A stretch of 64,000 bases of DNA, taken from Nitrobacter sp. Nb-311A. Its GTDB lineage: Bacteria; Pseudomonadota; Alphaproteobacteria; Rhizobiales; Xanthobacteraceae. Made by a program: the position numbers and the translations under genes. Under the pieces are notes generated by a model. The model was not told the DNA's origin. It saw only the letters and a program-made list of their open reading frames with translations, and did not search any database. Positions within the stretch are counted from its first letter, which is position 1, and the number at the start of each line of letters is the position of its first letter. Positions 1-8,599 of this stretch are shown piece after piece. Location: the NCBI RefSeq assembly GCF_000152905.1, contig NZ_CH672416.1, forward strand, positions 392,398-456,397. Direction: 5' to 3'.

Positions 1-2
1 CC

Positions 3-2057
3 ATGAAGCTTACGCTTGCTAACAAATACCGGCCTCAACGATTTGAGGATATTTGGGGCCAGGCCACGTCTGTGAAACTTCTTTCCAGGTTGGCCCAGCT
101 ACGTCATGGTAGACCGTTGCTGCTCAGTGGCGCCTATGGGTCCGGGAAAACTTCGCTAGTTCGACTCTTTGCCAAGGCCCTCAATTGTGAAGCTCCGAAC
201 GAGCACGGGTCTCCCTGTCACGAGTGTCGTTTCTGCCTAGGCCAAGAACACAGCTGTTTGGTTGAATACGATGTGCCTGCTCTCGGCGGTGAGAAGGACG
301 TAGTTAGAGGGTGGGTTGAAGCGCACCACCGCGAAGTTCGAGACGGTTGGCGCATTCTATTCTTTGATGAAGCACACGCCTTGACACCGGCGGCAATGAC
401 TAGCCTCCTCAAAGAGGTCGAGGACTCCAAGCGTGGAATTGCGTTCGCCTTTGCGACAACCGATCCGTGGCAGCTAACAGCGGCATTGCGGTCTCGGTTG
501 CTGGAGATTGAAGTTCGCCCGCTTGACGTGGCTGATGCGGTCGAGTTCCTGGAGTCCATCGCCCGACGCGAAGGTATCGCTTACGACAGAGAGGGACTGA
601 TCTTACTCGCCTCAGTTAAACAGGGGCATGTCCGCGATTTACTCGGTGGACTTGAGCATGTTGCGGGCGCTTTTGGCCACGTGAGCGCCGAAAATGTAAA
701 ATCGATCTTTTGCGTCCACCATCTTGAACTGCTGGTCGAGTATTTCCAGGCACTTGCCGCCGGAGATTCTGAAGGTCAGATGTCGGCCATGCGGAAATGG
801 CATGATCCAATTTCCGCAAAGGTCCAAGGCGTGCGAGCGCTTCTCACATCGATCTTCTACAATGAGATCCTGGGACAGAAGGTACTGATCGACGCTTTTG
901 TGGATTCGCTAATCAGCGAGCGGTTCGGAATTGTATCGGGCTTCTGCGAGCGTCTTAATGTTGACAGCCCGCGGAAACTTGAGCGCTTCTGGGAGAAGAT
1001 GCTGAGTTTTTGGGCTGGTCGTCAGTCAATGGATGAAACGGGTCTGACCCTGTGTCTCTCGCTGTTTGAAAATCTGGTAAACCGAGGTCTCACAGATGGT
1101 GTCGGACTGATATCGACTGCTGTCCCAATTGTCGAACGGCCGTCGGCGCAACAAGCAGTGTGGATTCCACATGTCGCCACCGAACTTATCAGCGAACGCT
1201 TTTCAGAAGACGGCGGCAGGACCGATCAATATCTGAGCCGCGCTGACGTCCGCGAAATCGTAAACCGCGCCTCATTCTTTATACAGCATCATGGACGGAT
1301 GATGAATGCAGCGTTCACCGTTTTTCCCGGTTGGCGGGCCAAGTCGTCTGAACGCACCGCAATTGAAGCCATCAGGCAATTTCGAGAAAAATTGGATTGT
1401 CTCTGCTCGGATGCTGGAGAGCCGCATGCAAGCATGACAGTCTATGAACGTGACTTGGATGGCGTTTTCGGCCGTATAGTCGCTCATGTTCCACAGATTG
1501 TTGATCCCAATTTCGCGACTGTTCTGGCGGACTGGTGCAACGGTTTCAACGAAGACAACAGCGAAGGGCCGTTTGTTGAGTGGGATCAAAAATGCGACCC
1601 CAAGAATTCGACATCCCTGACATTTCATTGGGATCGCGTATTGGCGCTTTGCGGTTCGTTCTATGACGATGGGGTGTCCCATGGTGCGTGCTCGCTGCTC
1701 GATCATCTACAAATCCCTCGTAAGATCAGACGACCATCGGGACCGATACGCAGCCCGTTGCTTGAGTTTTCGGGTGCTCTGACAGCGGAATCGATCGAGA
1801 AATCCTGCATGAACAACATGCTGCCCCTGTCCGCATTCGACGCGCAGGCGTGGCCATGGATTCGGCGAGGTTGGGAGCAGAAGGAATTCGTCGACCGGCA
1901 AGGGGAGGTTAACAGGCGGCGCGATGAGATAGCGAAAATTCAGCGACTTTGGAGCGGTGATCACAGCCGGCAACTCGCGGAAGTGGAGAAGCTCATAAAG
2001 AATTGGTCTCTCGCTGAGAATCGCAATCGCAGTTGGCGCGGCTGGTGGCTTGCTTAG
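3..2057 (+). CDS. DnaX-like AAA+ clamp-loader ATPase, accessory copy
   Basis: A 684-residue protein whose first 230 residues match the gamma/tau (DnaX) ATPase of DNA polymerase III. It has an opening KYRPQRFEDIWGQ, a Walker A at residues 43-50 (GAYGSGKT), four zinc-knuckle cysteines at 62, 72, 75 and 78, a DEAH Walker B at 122-125 and a sensor-1 ATTD at 151-154. The SRC arginine-finger motif reads SRL at 164-166, keeping the arginine. Residues beyond about 400 match nothing I recognise and lack the usual tau tail. The ATG at base 3 lines up with the usual DnaX N-terminus, so the gene is probably complete although it begins at the window edge. It is followed after 12 bp by a second clamp-loader-like gene. 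Housekeeping dnaX normally sits elsewhere, so this is inferred to be an accessory paralogue. Confidence 0.75.
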   Translation: MKLTLANKYRPQRFEDIWGQATSVKLLSRLAQLRHGRPLLLSGAYGSGKTSLVRLFAKALNCEAPNEHGSPCHECRFCLGQEHSCLVEYDVPALGGEKDVVRGWVEAHHREVRDGWRILFFDEAHALTPAAMTSLLKEVEDSKRGIAFAFATTDPWQLTAALRSRLLEIEVRPLDVADAVEFLESIARREGIAYDREGLILLASVKQGHVRDLLGGLEHVAGAFGHVSAENVKSIFCVHHLELLVEYFQALAAGDSEGQMSAMRKWHDPISAKVQGVRALLTSIFYNEILGQKVLIDAFVDSLISERFGIVSGFCERLNVDSPRKLERFWEKMLSFWAGRQSMDETGLTLCLSLFENLVNRGLTDGVGLISTAVPIVERPSAQQAVWIPHVATELISERFSEDGGRTDQYLSRADVREIVNRASFFIQHHGRMMNAAFTVFPGWRAKSSERTAIEAIRQFREKLDCLCSDAGEPHASMTVYERDLDGVFGRIVAHVPQIVDPNFATVLADWCNGFNEDNSEGPFVEWDQKCDPKNSTSLTFHWDRVLALCGSFYDDGVSHGACSLLDHLQIPRKIRRPSGPIRSPLLEFSGALTAESIEKSCMNNMLPLSAFDAQAWPWIRRGWEQKEFVDRQGEVNRRRDEIAKIQRLWSGDHSRQLAEVEKLIKNWSLAENRNRSWRGWWLA

Positions 2058-2069
2058 AGGTCGCGAAAC

Positions 2070-4415
2070 TTGCTGGACGTGGATTTTCTTTCAAAGCCGC
2101 CGCCCGCCTGCCTCAGTCGCACGGTGGTCTATCGTTACCGAACGGGGATGCTACGTTCGGCCATGATTGAAGCACTTTCACAGATTTCGGGGCGCGGTGG
2201 AAATCTGATCTTTGACTGTTCCTTCGGCGACTTGTTCTCCTTGAGTGTCGGCGGCGGTCTATTTCAAGGAATAGGCATCTGTGACTGGCCAAAAGAGGGG
2301 CTTAACGCTACCGCTGAACGGATTACCGCGACATTGGAAGCAATTAGCCATCAGGACGGGCAGCCGGTGATCCTTTTCGTTTCCAGCGAGAGCACACTTC
2401 CGAGGCATCGGCTGTGGTCAAAGGTGGAGGAAGTAAGCTTACTGATTCACGAGCCCGTCGTTTGCTCCCCTGCTCTGCTGCCAATATTGAAGTATCTCGA
2501 GTCGCGAAGCGCTCTTGTTCCGCAAAGAAATCTCGTAAGACAGCGTGAATTCTTGAACTATTTTGAAGATATCATTGTTCACGATCGGATGAATTTACAT
2601 GAGCTAAGGCTGGCATTCGATCGCGCTGTCTTGCTGTTCGTTGATCCCGATACCGGCCTGTTCTCTGGTGAAGTTGCCAACGAAAAACAGCATCGCAGCC
2701 GCAGCATCGTCATGCGGCCATTGCGCTCAATGGTCGAGCGGCGGGATCCCCTCCAGCTTCCCGAATTTCTCCGCGGGCTAGCGGTTCGTTTCCCGTGCGG
2801 ACGGCGAGGAGATGAACTGGCCGATGACCTAGCTCGTTACACAGTTACTCTTTTGAAGTTAGATCCCGCGAGGCAGAGGTGCGTATCGGGCACAGATCAG
2901 CTTGAAGATCGTAAATGTAGGGTGTTGGTTTGGGTCTGCGTTTTCTTAGTATTTACTAATCGGTTCTCCGAAATCGACGCCCAGCAGCCCATTTCCGGAT
3001 CCCATGTTGATCAAACGCTGATCTTGGTGGACGAACTGGGACGCGCGTTTTTAGATCGAACCACCCCGATCACGGCAGACGATCCGCTAGTTGGACTCTG
3101 GGCACAGCTGCGGAGCTCGATATCGTTCGTACGCGCCAGCAGCGAGGAGAGCGAAACGAGCTTCAGCAAAGTTGTGCGCGATCTTGCTTCCCTTTTAGGT
3201 GAATCGACGGTGGCGGAAAGGCAGTGGATTGCACGTCTGCGTGATCTTCTGACGAGCGATGCGGACAACCTTACGAGCAACAATCGGCAAGCCGTTGAAT
3301 CGGGCTCGGTACGTCTAGGCTCAAGATTTCAGCCGCAGTCGTTTGTCGACATAATCGGCCATCAAGTTGCGGTCGCAGGACTGCAGCAACGCATCAGATC
3401 GGATCGGCATGGTGCGCCGCTGGTTCTTTGCGGGCCTAAGGGCGTTGGTAAGAGAACGCTTGGCCGGATTTATGCAAAAAGGCTGCTATGCGAGAGCGGC
3501 ACAAACGTGGATGCGTCGCCGTGTGGAAGTTGCCCTACCTGCAAAGAATTTGAAACTCGAAGCCCCCTTGAGTTCGTCGAATTCGACGCTGGCGCATCGT
3601 CGGCGGCGCAATATGTGCGGGAGGAACTGCTACCTAACCTGCGGTTCGAAACATCCATAGGGCGCCGCGTGGTAATGATCACTAATCCAGATAGCAATCC
3701 ACAGCTGGTCGAAGTCTGCCTCAAGACGCTCGAAAAATCCTCAGCAGTAAACAGCTTCATTTTCACCGTTACCCATGTAAGGGGGCTTAGCGGCGCCGGG
3801 CAATCCCGCGCCGAGATGTATCGCCTCTTCGCACTTACTCCGCTCGAGAGCAGGCGACTCGCAGAGCGATTCTTAGGGTCAGCCGCATATCCACACGACA
3901 GCCAAGTGCTTGATGTGATATTGGCCGAATCTGGCGGATTGCCTGGTCGGCTGCGGGAGTTGTGTGACTGCATCCAGAGCACGCAGTCGAAAACTCTCGA
4001 CGAAGTGCGAAAGGCATTAGGACTAGATTGGGCAAAAGCAGCAATTGGTTTTTGGCGCTCACTCCTGACGCCACATGAGTTGAACGAAAAGGAGCTTAAT
4101 CCTCCGGCGGGGGTGCCTCCCAGCGGAATGGCACGTCGTGTTAGCTCGGTTCTGAACGAGATCTACTATGTCGGTTCAGGCGGAGAGACGCGACATCCAG
4201 CCCTGATGCACTTGAAAGATAACCCAATCTCGGACCTTGTGTCCCAAATCACCGCCCGATCAGCCGAGCGGGGAATGTCGTTTCACCAGTTATGGGCCAC
4301 GCTGGCTGACATTTGGCTATGCGACGATCACGGAGACGCGGCGGGATTTCGGGGCGCTAGCCTTAGGTCGCACGCTATCCTTCGATCTGAGATCCTAGGC
4401 GTTAATTTGGGGTAA
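2070..4415 (+). CDS. HolB/DnaX-like protein with long, possibly HolA-like N-terminal region
   Basis: A 781-residue protein. Residues about 415-640 resemble clamp-loader subunits: RFQPQSFVDIIGHQ, a P-loop-like GPKGVGKRT at 455-463 (the residue after Lys is Arg, as in many HolB proteins), four cysteines at 474, 485, 488 and 491, and an LKTLEKSS segment equivalent to LKTLEEPP. Walker B acidic residues and the SRC motif are absent, so it is probably not an active ATPase and best fits delta-prime. The first 380 residues are unfamiliar; the stretch at about 55-140 is loosely reminiscent of delta (HolA), which is speculative. I chose the TTG at 2070 because an AGAGG ribosome site at 2056-2060 overlaps the stop of the preceding gene. 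The two genes are almost certainly one operon and probably one complex. Confidence 0.7.
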   Translation: MLDVDFLSKPPPACLSRTVVYRYRTGMLRSAMIEALSQISGRGGNLIFDCSFGDLFSLSVGGGLFQGIGICDWPKEGLNATAERITATLEAISHQDGQPVILFVSSESTLPRHRLWSKVEEVSLLIHEPVVCSPALLPILKYLESRSALVPQRNLVRQREFLNYFEDIIVHDRMNLHELRLAFDRAVLLFVDPDTGLFSGEVANEKQHRSRSIVMRPLRSMVERRDPLQLPEFLRGLAVRFPCGRRGDELADDLARYTVTLLKLDPARQRCVSGTDQLEDRKCRVLVWVCVFLVFTNRFSEIDAQQPISGSHVDQTLILVDELGRAFLDRTTPITADDPLVGLWAQLRSSISFVRASSEESETSFSKVVRDLASLLGESTVAERQWIARLRDLLTSDADNLTSNNRQAVESGSVRLGSRFQPQSFVDIIGHQVAVAGLQQRIRSDRHGAPLVLCGPKGVGKRTLGRIYAKRLLCESGTNVDASPCGSCPTCKEFETRSPLEFVEFDAGASSAAQYVREELLPNLRFETSIGRRVVMITNPDSNPQLVEVCLKTLEKSSAVNSFIFTVTHVRGLSGAGQSRAEMYRLFALTPLESRRLAERFLGSAAYPHDSQVLDVILAESGGLPGRLRELCDCIQSTQSKTLDEVRKALGLDWAKAAIGFWRSLLTPHELNEKELNPPAGVPPSGMARRVSSVLNEIYYVGSGGETRHPALMHLKDNPISDLVSQITARSAERGMSFHQLWATLADIWLCDDHGDAAGFRGASLRSHAILRSEILGVNLG

Positions 4416-4516
4416 GAATCTCATGCGGGTTCGCAATGTTCGCGCCAAACTAACGGCAGTTCCAAGCGCTGATACGTTTGACCGTTGACGCGAATGGTCG
4501 TGACTCGGTTAACGAT

Positions 4517-4897
4517 CTACGTGCTGTTATCTGTCTCTATCGCTTCACTGAGGTCGAAACCTCGGGGTTTCTCCTCCTCGGTCCAGACGATGTCGTCGAG
4601 ACCCGCCAGCGTACGAAGCCTTTTGGAAGCATCGTCGAACGATGAAGGCCGAGACGGCTCGCTAAGGGGATTTTGCCAACGTGCGATTGAATTATCGGCC
4701 GTTCGCTGTTCGAACCTCGTGATGATCGTGAACAACCAGCTTGCTTGGCTTTCGCTGATGAAAGCTCTCGCCTGATAGAGTTCGATTTTACGAAGTGTGT
4801 TTTGCAGAAAGGACACCTCTTTAAGACTCAGGCTTCCGTCGCATAAGGCGCCAGTGATACGTCGCCCCAGTCTTTTAAAGTCGTCTCCGACGATCAT
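4517..4897 (-). CDS. hypothetical protein, 126 aa
   Basis: I do not recognise this protein. It reads as a soluble, mainly helical polypeptide: residues about 8-65 could form a helical bundle with a repeated Leu/Ile/Phe pattern, followed by a polar tail. The start ATG has no clear ribosome site. It is convergent with the two clamp-loader-like genes. The competing plus-strand frame over the same bases is basic and serine-rich and looks like a shadow. No signal peptide or membrane segment is visible. Confidence that this is a real gene is moderate. Confidence 0.45.
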   Translation of the reverse strand: MIVGDDFKRLGRRITGALCDGSLSLKEVSFLQNTLRKIELYQARAFISESQASWLFTIITRFEQRTADNSIARWQNPLSEPSRPSSFDDASKRLRTLAGLDDIVWTEEEKPRGFDLSEAIETDNST

Positions 4898-5734
4898 GCT
4901 TGGTGCTCACGAATTGGTTGATAGGATTGCGATATGGAAACTTGAAGGCTCCGTCGCTGACGCTCGGATGACCGTAAGCGACTTGGGAAATCAATCGACG
5001 GATACACGGATTGCCGATCTGAGGTCCGCATCGCTGTGGCATTCTCGAAAATTGGTGTACGTCTGAGGGATGTTTTCTGGGGCCCGAAGGGCACAGCTTC
5101 GCCTGCGAGGCGAAGCTGCTGAGTTAAAGGCAATGCTCGAAAACCGGAGCCACGCCGTCGGTCAGTCTTTTGGATAAGCGCACCCTGTTACGGGGAGGCC
5201 GGGGTCAGTCGGTCGGCCTTTACGCGCCGCTTCATCTGGCGGGGCTATTGCGCGACACATCCATCAATCGCGCAACCACTGTGGGTCGGGAGTCACCGGA
5301 GCCCACTCCTGCTTTCAGTCACTAAACTGTCAGCTTTTATCGATGCCTTTCGATCTCGTCCGCGGGGTCTCCAACAGCTTGGCTAGCTCGGAGGGCGGAG
5401 CCCGTTGGGGGCTGGCTATGTGCGGGCCGCTATGCGGCGCTCGTAGTTGCTCAAGAACAATGTGAAATCTATCCGGTGATCGAGATCAAAGCGATTGAGG
5501 CCGCTCGCCGCTCCTAAGTACTCATAGATCTCCACGTCAGCGCCACATCCCTGCGGTTGCGCCGGCACACCCATCTTGGCGGAGACTCATCCGTTCCAGG
5601 AAATTTGATTTCGCCTTGGAAACAAATCTTGCAAATCCATCGATGGTTGACTAGCCCACGACAACAATCGCTGCAGCCGCCCATGGCTTTCAAACGGTCC
5701 AGCGAAACACTAGAAAGAATCCAGAGGACGTTCG
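4898..5734. other. intergenic stretch without a convincing gene
   Basis: Open frames here on both strands are short, basic and overlapping, and none resembles a protein I know. The visible structure is the perfect hairpin at 5094-5118 and weaker inverted repeats around 5280-5310. The last 20 bases carry the ribosome site of the downstream helicase gene. The region separates two accessory modules and probably carries the promoter of the helicase. Confidence 0.5.
5094..5118. other. perfect 11-bp inverted repeat (hairpin)
   Basis: CAGCTTCGCCT, a 3-base loop gcg, then AGGCGAAGCTG: eleven uninterrupted base pairs. There is no U-tract on either side, so it is not a textbook intrinsic terminator. 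It could be a protein-binding site, a processing hairpin or a remnant of a mobile element. Confidence 0.6.
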
Positions 5735-8218
5735 ATGGCCTTGAACTACAAGAAGCTGCAATCTGGCATTTCCGGGCAGAAGCAGACCGATCCGCGCAAG
5801 ATCTTCACGACACTGAAGCGTGACACCAGCAAATTCAAGCGACCGTCGGATGAGCAAGCCGACGTGCTTGATCTCTGGTACGCGAAGAAAGATCGTGCCG
5901 ACAACACACTCAAGATGAATACGGGCTCAGGCAAGACGGTGGTTGGCCTGCTCTGCCTACAGAGTAGCCTGAACGAAGGTGTTGGGCCGGCCGTCTACGT
6001 GGCTCCCGACAAGTATCTCGTGAAACAGGTCGTCGCCGAGGCTGCGTCGCTGGGCGTCACGGTTACAGAGAATGAGAACGATCCAGGTTTCATCGCCGGC
6101 ACCGCGATCCTCGTCATCAACATTAAGAAGCTGGTGAACGGCAGATCGGTCTTCGGCGTCGGGCGCGACGGCACCAAGATCTCGATCGGAAGTCTTGTGA
6201 TCGACGACGCGCACGCTTGTCTGGCCACCGTAGCCGAGCAGTTCCGGATTCGTCTCTCTTCGACGCACAAGGCCTACGGACCGCTTCTGAAGCTGTTCAA
6301 GCCGGATCTCGCGAGCCAATCGGCGTCCGGTTATCTAGACATCGAGGCGCAGGACCCGAGAACCGTTATGGCGGTGCCTTACTGGGCTTGGAAAGACAAG
6401 CAGGACGAGGTGCTACGCATCCTCCATCCTCATCGAGAGGACGAATTCCTGGGGTGGCCGTGGCGGCTCGTCGAGGACGTGCTGTCGTTGAGTCAATGCG
6501 CGTTCGGCGGAGGCCATGTGGAAATCGCGCCACGGTTCATTCCGATCGACAACGTTCCAGCGTTCACGGGAGCGAAACGGCGCATCTATATGACGGCAAC
6601 TCTGGCCGACGACGGCATCCTGGTCAGCCACTTCCAAGCAGACCCGAAGGAGGTCGCGGACCCCATCCGACCGAAAGGCGGTGGCGACATCGGGGATCGC
6701 ATGATCCTCGCTCCGCAGGAAATCAATCCGGAGATCACCACCGACGAGATCAAGGCGTTGCTTTCGCACGTGGCCCAGAGCTTGAACGTGGCCGTGATCG
6801 TCCCGTCGAAGAAGAGGGCCGAATTCTGGAGCGACGTCGCCCACCAGACCCTGACCGCCGACAACATGGAGGCAGGCACTGATCGGTTACGCGCGGGTCA
6901 CGTTGGATTGACGGTGTTCGTGGCGAAATACGACGGCGTGGATCTGCCCGGGCCGGCGTGCGAGGTGCTGGTGATCGACGGACTACCGGAAGTCTACGGC
7001 CTGCTGGAGCGCATTGAGCAGGAGGCTCTCAATGGTACGCGCCGACAGTTACTGCGGCAGGTTCAGCGCATTGAGCAGGGCATGGGACGCGGTGTCCGTT
7101 CGAGCCAGGATCATTGTGTGGTCATACTCATGGGCTCGAGACTGACGTCGCGACTTCACGGGGCGGACGCGCGCGCGATGTTCTCGCCGGCTACCCGCGC
7201 TCAGTTGGAATTGGGGCGCGACATCACGTCCCAGTTGAAAGGCGAGCCTCTAGCGGAGATCGCCAAGGTTATGGAGGACTGTCTGAACGGTCGTGATGAA
7301 TGGCTCGAATTGAGCCGGTCGGCCGTGGTGAATGCTGACGCGGGCAACGCGAGCCACATCGAAGAATCTGTCGTGGCACTCCGGAACGCTTTTGATGCCG
7401 CGCGTTTGGGACGCCACGACGCTGCGGAAAAGGAAGTGCAGGTGGTCATCGACAAGACGAAGGAACGGCCGGCTCGGGGTTACCTTCTCCAGCAGCGCGC
7501 GGAGTTCCTGCATCATTTGGACCCCGTGAAGGCGCAGGAGACGCAACTCGCTGCGGTACAGGCCAACGCGGCGCTGTTGAGGCCGATCAAGGGCGTAAGC
7601 TACCGGAAACTCGAAGTCCCGAGGGACGGACAGGCCGCGACAGCGGTCGGCTTCATGAAGCAGTTCCTTGAGAAGAACGAGCTTATTCTTTGGGTCAACG
7701 CACTGACCGAATCGCTCGCGTGGGGCGAGGAGAACAGCGGCACGTTCGAGAGCGCGATGCGGGATCTCGGCCTGTTCCTCGGCTACGGCTCGCAACAGCC
7801 GGAAAAAGAATCAGGTCGAGGCCCTGACAACCTGTGGGCGGTCGGGGCGCTCAAGTATTTCGTCATCGAGTGTAAGAGCGGAGCGACCCAGGCACAGGCG
7901 ATCAACAAGCATGACTGCAATCAATTGAACGGCTCAATGACCTGGTTCTCGGCGCAATACGACCAGACCTGTTCGGCGACGCCGATCATGGTGCACCCAA
8001 AGACGAAACCTGAGTTCGCGGCGACGCTCTACGCCGGTTCGCGAATTATCGATGGGGATCGCCTGGTTAGACTGATTAAGGCGCTGAACGACTACGCGGT
8101 CGCTGTCGGCCAAAACAACGGGTTCGCGGAGCCTCGGGTGGTTGCTGCCCAATTGGAGCACTTTGGGCTAACGCCTGCGGAACTGGTCGCGCGATATACA
8201 GTGAAGCCGAGCAAGTGA
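5735..8218 (+). CDS. SF2 helicase with C-terminal PD-(D/E)XK nuclease, Hna-like defence candidate
   Basis: An 827-residue protein. Helicase motifs in order: Walker A NTGSGKT at 62-68, Walker B IDDAH at 156-160 (a DEAH variant), motif III MTAT at 286-289, a DGVDLPG segment at 400-406 and motif VI QGMGRGVR at 448-455. The C-terminal region carries a nuclease signature: Pro-Asp at 697-698, Glu-Cys-Lys at 712-714 and Gln730 in a following helix, the order expected of PD-(D/E)XK enzymes. A helicase fused to this nuclease resembles Hna, a phage-resistance protein described in Sinorhizobium; that assignment is from memory of the architecture, not a search. The ATG at 5735 has an AGAGGA ribosome site seven bases upstream. 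It stands alone between two other accessory modules, consistent with a single-gene defence system. Confidence 0.75.
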   Translation: MALNYKKLQSGISGQKQTDPRKIFTTLKRDTSKFKRPSDEQADVLDLWYAKKDRADNTLKMNTGSGKTVVGLLCLQSSLNEGVGPAVYVAPDKYLVKQVVAEAASLGVTVTENENDPGFIAGTAILVINIKKLVNGRSVFGVGRDGTKISIGSLVIDDAHACLATVAEQFRIRLSSTHKAYGPLLKLFKPDLASQSASGYLDIEAQDPRTVMAVPYWAWKDKQDEVLRILHPHREDEFLGWPWRLVEDVLSLSQCAFGGGHVEIAPRFIPIDNVPAFTGAKRRIYMTATLADDGILVSHFQADPKEVADPIRPKGGGDIGDRMILAPQEINPEITTDEIKALLSHVAQSLNVAVIVPSKKRAEFWSDVAHQTLTADNMEAGTDRLRAGHVGLTVFVAKYDGVDLPGPACEVLVIDGLPEVYGLLERIEQEALNGTRRQLLRQVQRIEQGMGRGVRSSQDHCVVILMGSRLTSRLHGADARAMFSPATRAQLELGRDITSQLKGEPLAEIAKVMEDCLNGRDEWLELSRSAVVNADAGNASHIEESVVALRNAFDAARLGRHDAAEKEVQVVIDKTKERPARGYLLQQRAEFLHHLDPVKAQETQLAAVQANAALLRPIKGVSYRKLEVPRDGQAATAVGFMKQFLEKNELILWVNALTESLAWGEENSGTFESAMRDLGLFLGYGSQQPEKESGRGPDNLWAVGALKYFVIECKSGATQAQAINKHDCNQLNGSMTWFSAQYDQTCSATPIMVHPKTKPEFAATLYAGSRIIDGDRLVRLIKALNDYAVAVGQNNGFAEPRVVAAQLEHFGLTPAELVARYTVKPSK

Positions 8219-8435
8219 AGCGGCGTCGGTTAGCCCGCGCAGCGCAGAACACTAAATCTCGGCTCGTCCTGCCGCCGCTCGCTGGCCGAGTGGCAGGAGC
8301 CGATTCTGCTTTCCGGAGATTCGCGCTTGATGGGTAGATCTGGGGAGCAAATCCACGGAAGGCGAAGCGCCGCCCAACTAACTGCACCTGGAATTTTCTT
8401 GCCCACCAAACAGGGACGGCGTTACGAATGCTCTG

Positions 8436-8597
8436 ATGTTCGATGACGAGCGTTTTGACAAATACTCCTTCGAGGCTGTTCCACTAAATCGCGACATTTA
8501 CTTGATGGATGAAAAATGGATGCCCGAGTACGAGCGGTACGTGCTCGCAGTATTCGCAGGCAAAGGGGGCTGGGCTGCAATCGCCCGGGTTGATTAG
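8436..8597 (+). CDS. small hypothetical protein, 53 aa
   Basis: A 53-codon frame beginning MFDDERFDKY and ending with TAG two bases before the ATG of the next gene. The protein is acidic at its start, rich in Tyr, Trp and Met in the middle, and ends in a Gly/Ala-rich segment; it has no signal peptide. An in-frame stop at 8379-8381 limits any longer version. The close spacing to two further genes suggests a translationally linked operon with the AbiU2-like gene. Its size would suit an antitoxin or regulator, but this is inference only. Confidence 0.5.
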   Translation: MFDDERFDKYSFEAVPLNRDIYLMDEKWMPEYERYVLAVFAGKGGWAAIARVD

Positions 8598-8599
8598 CT

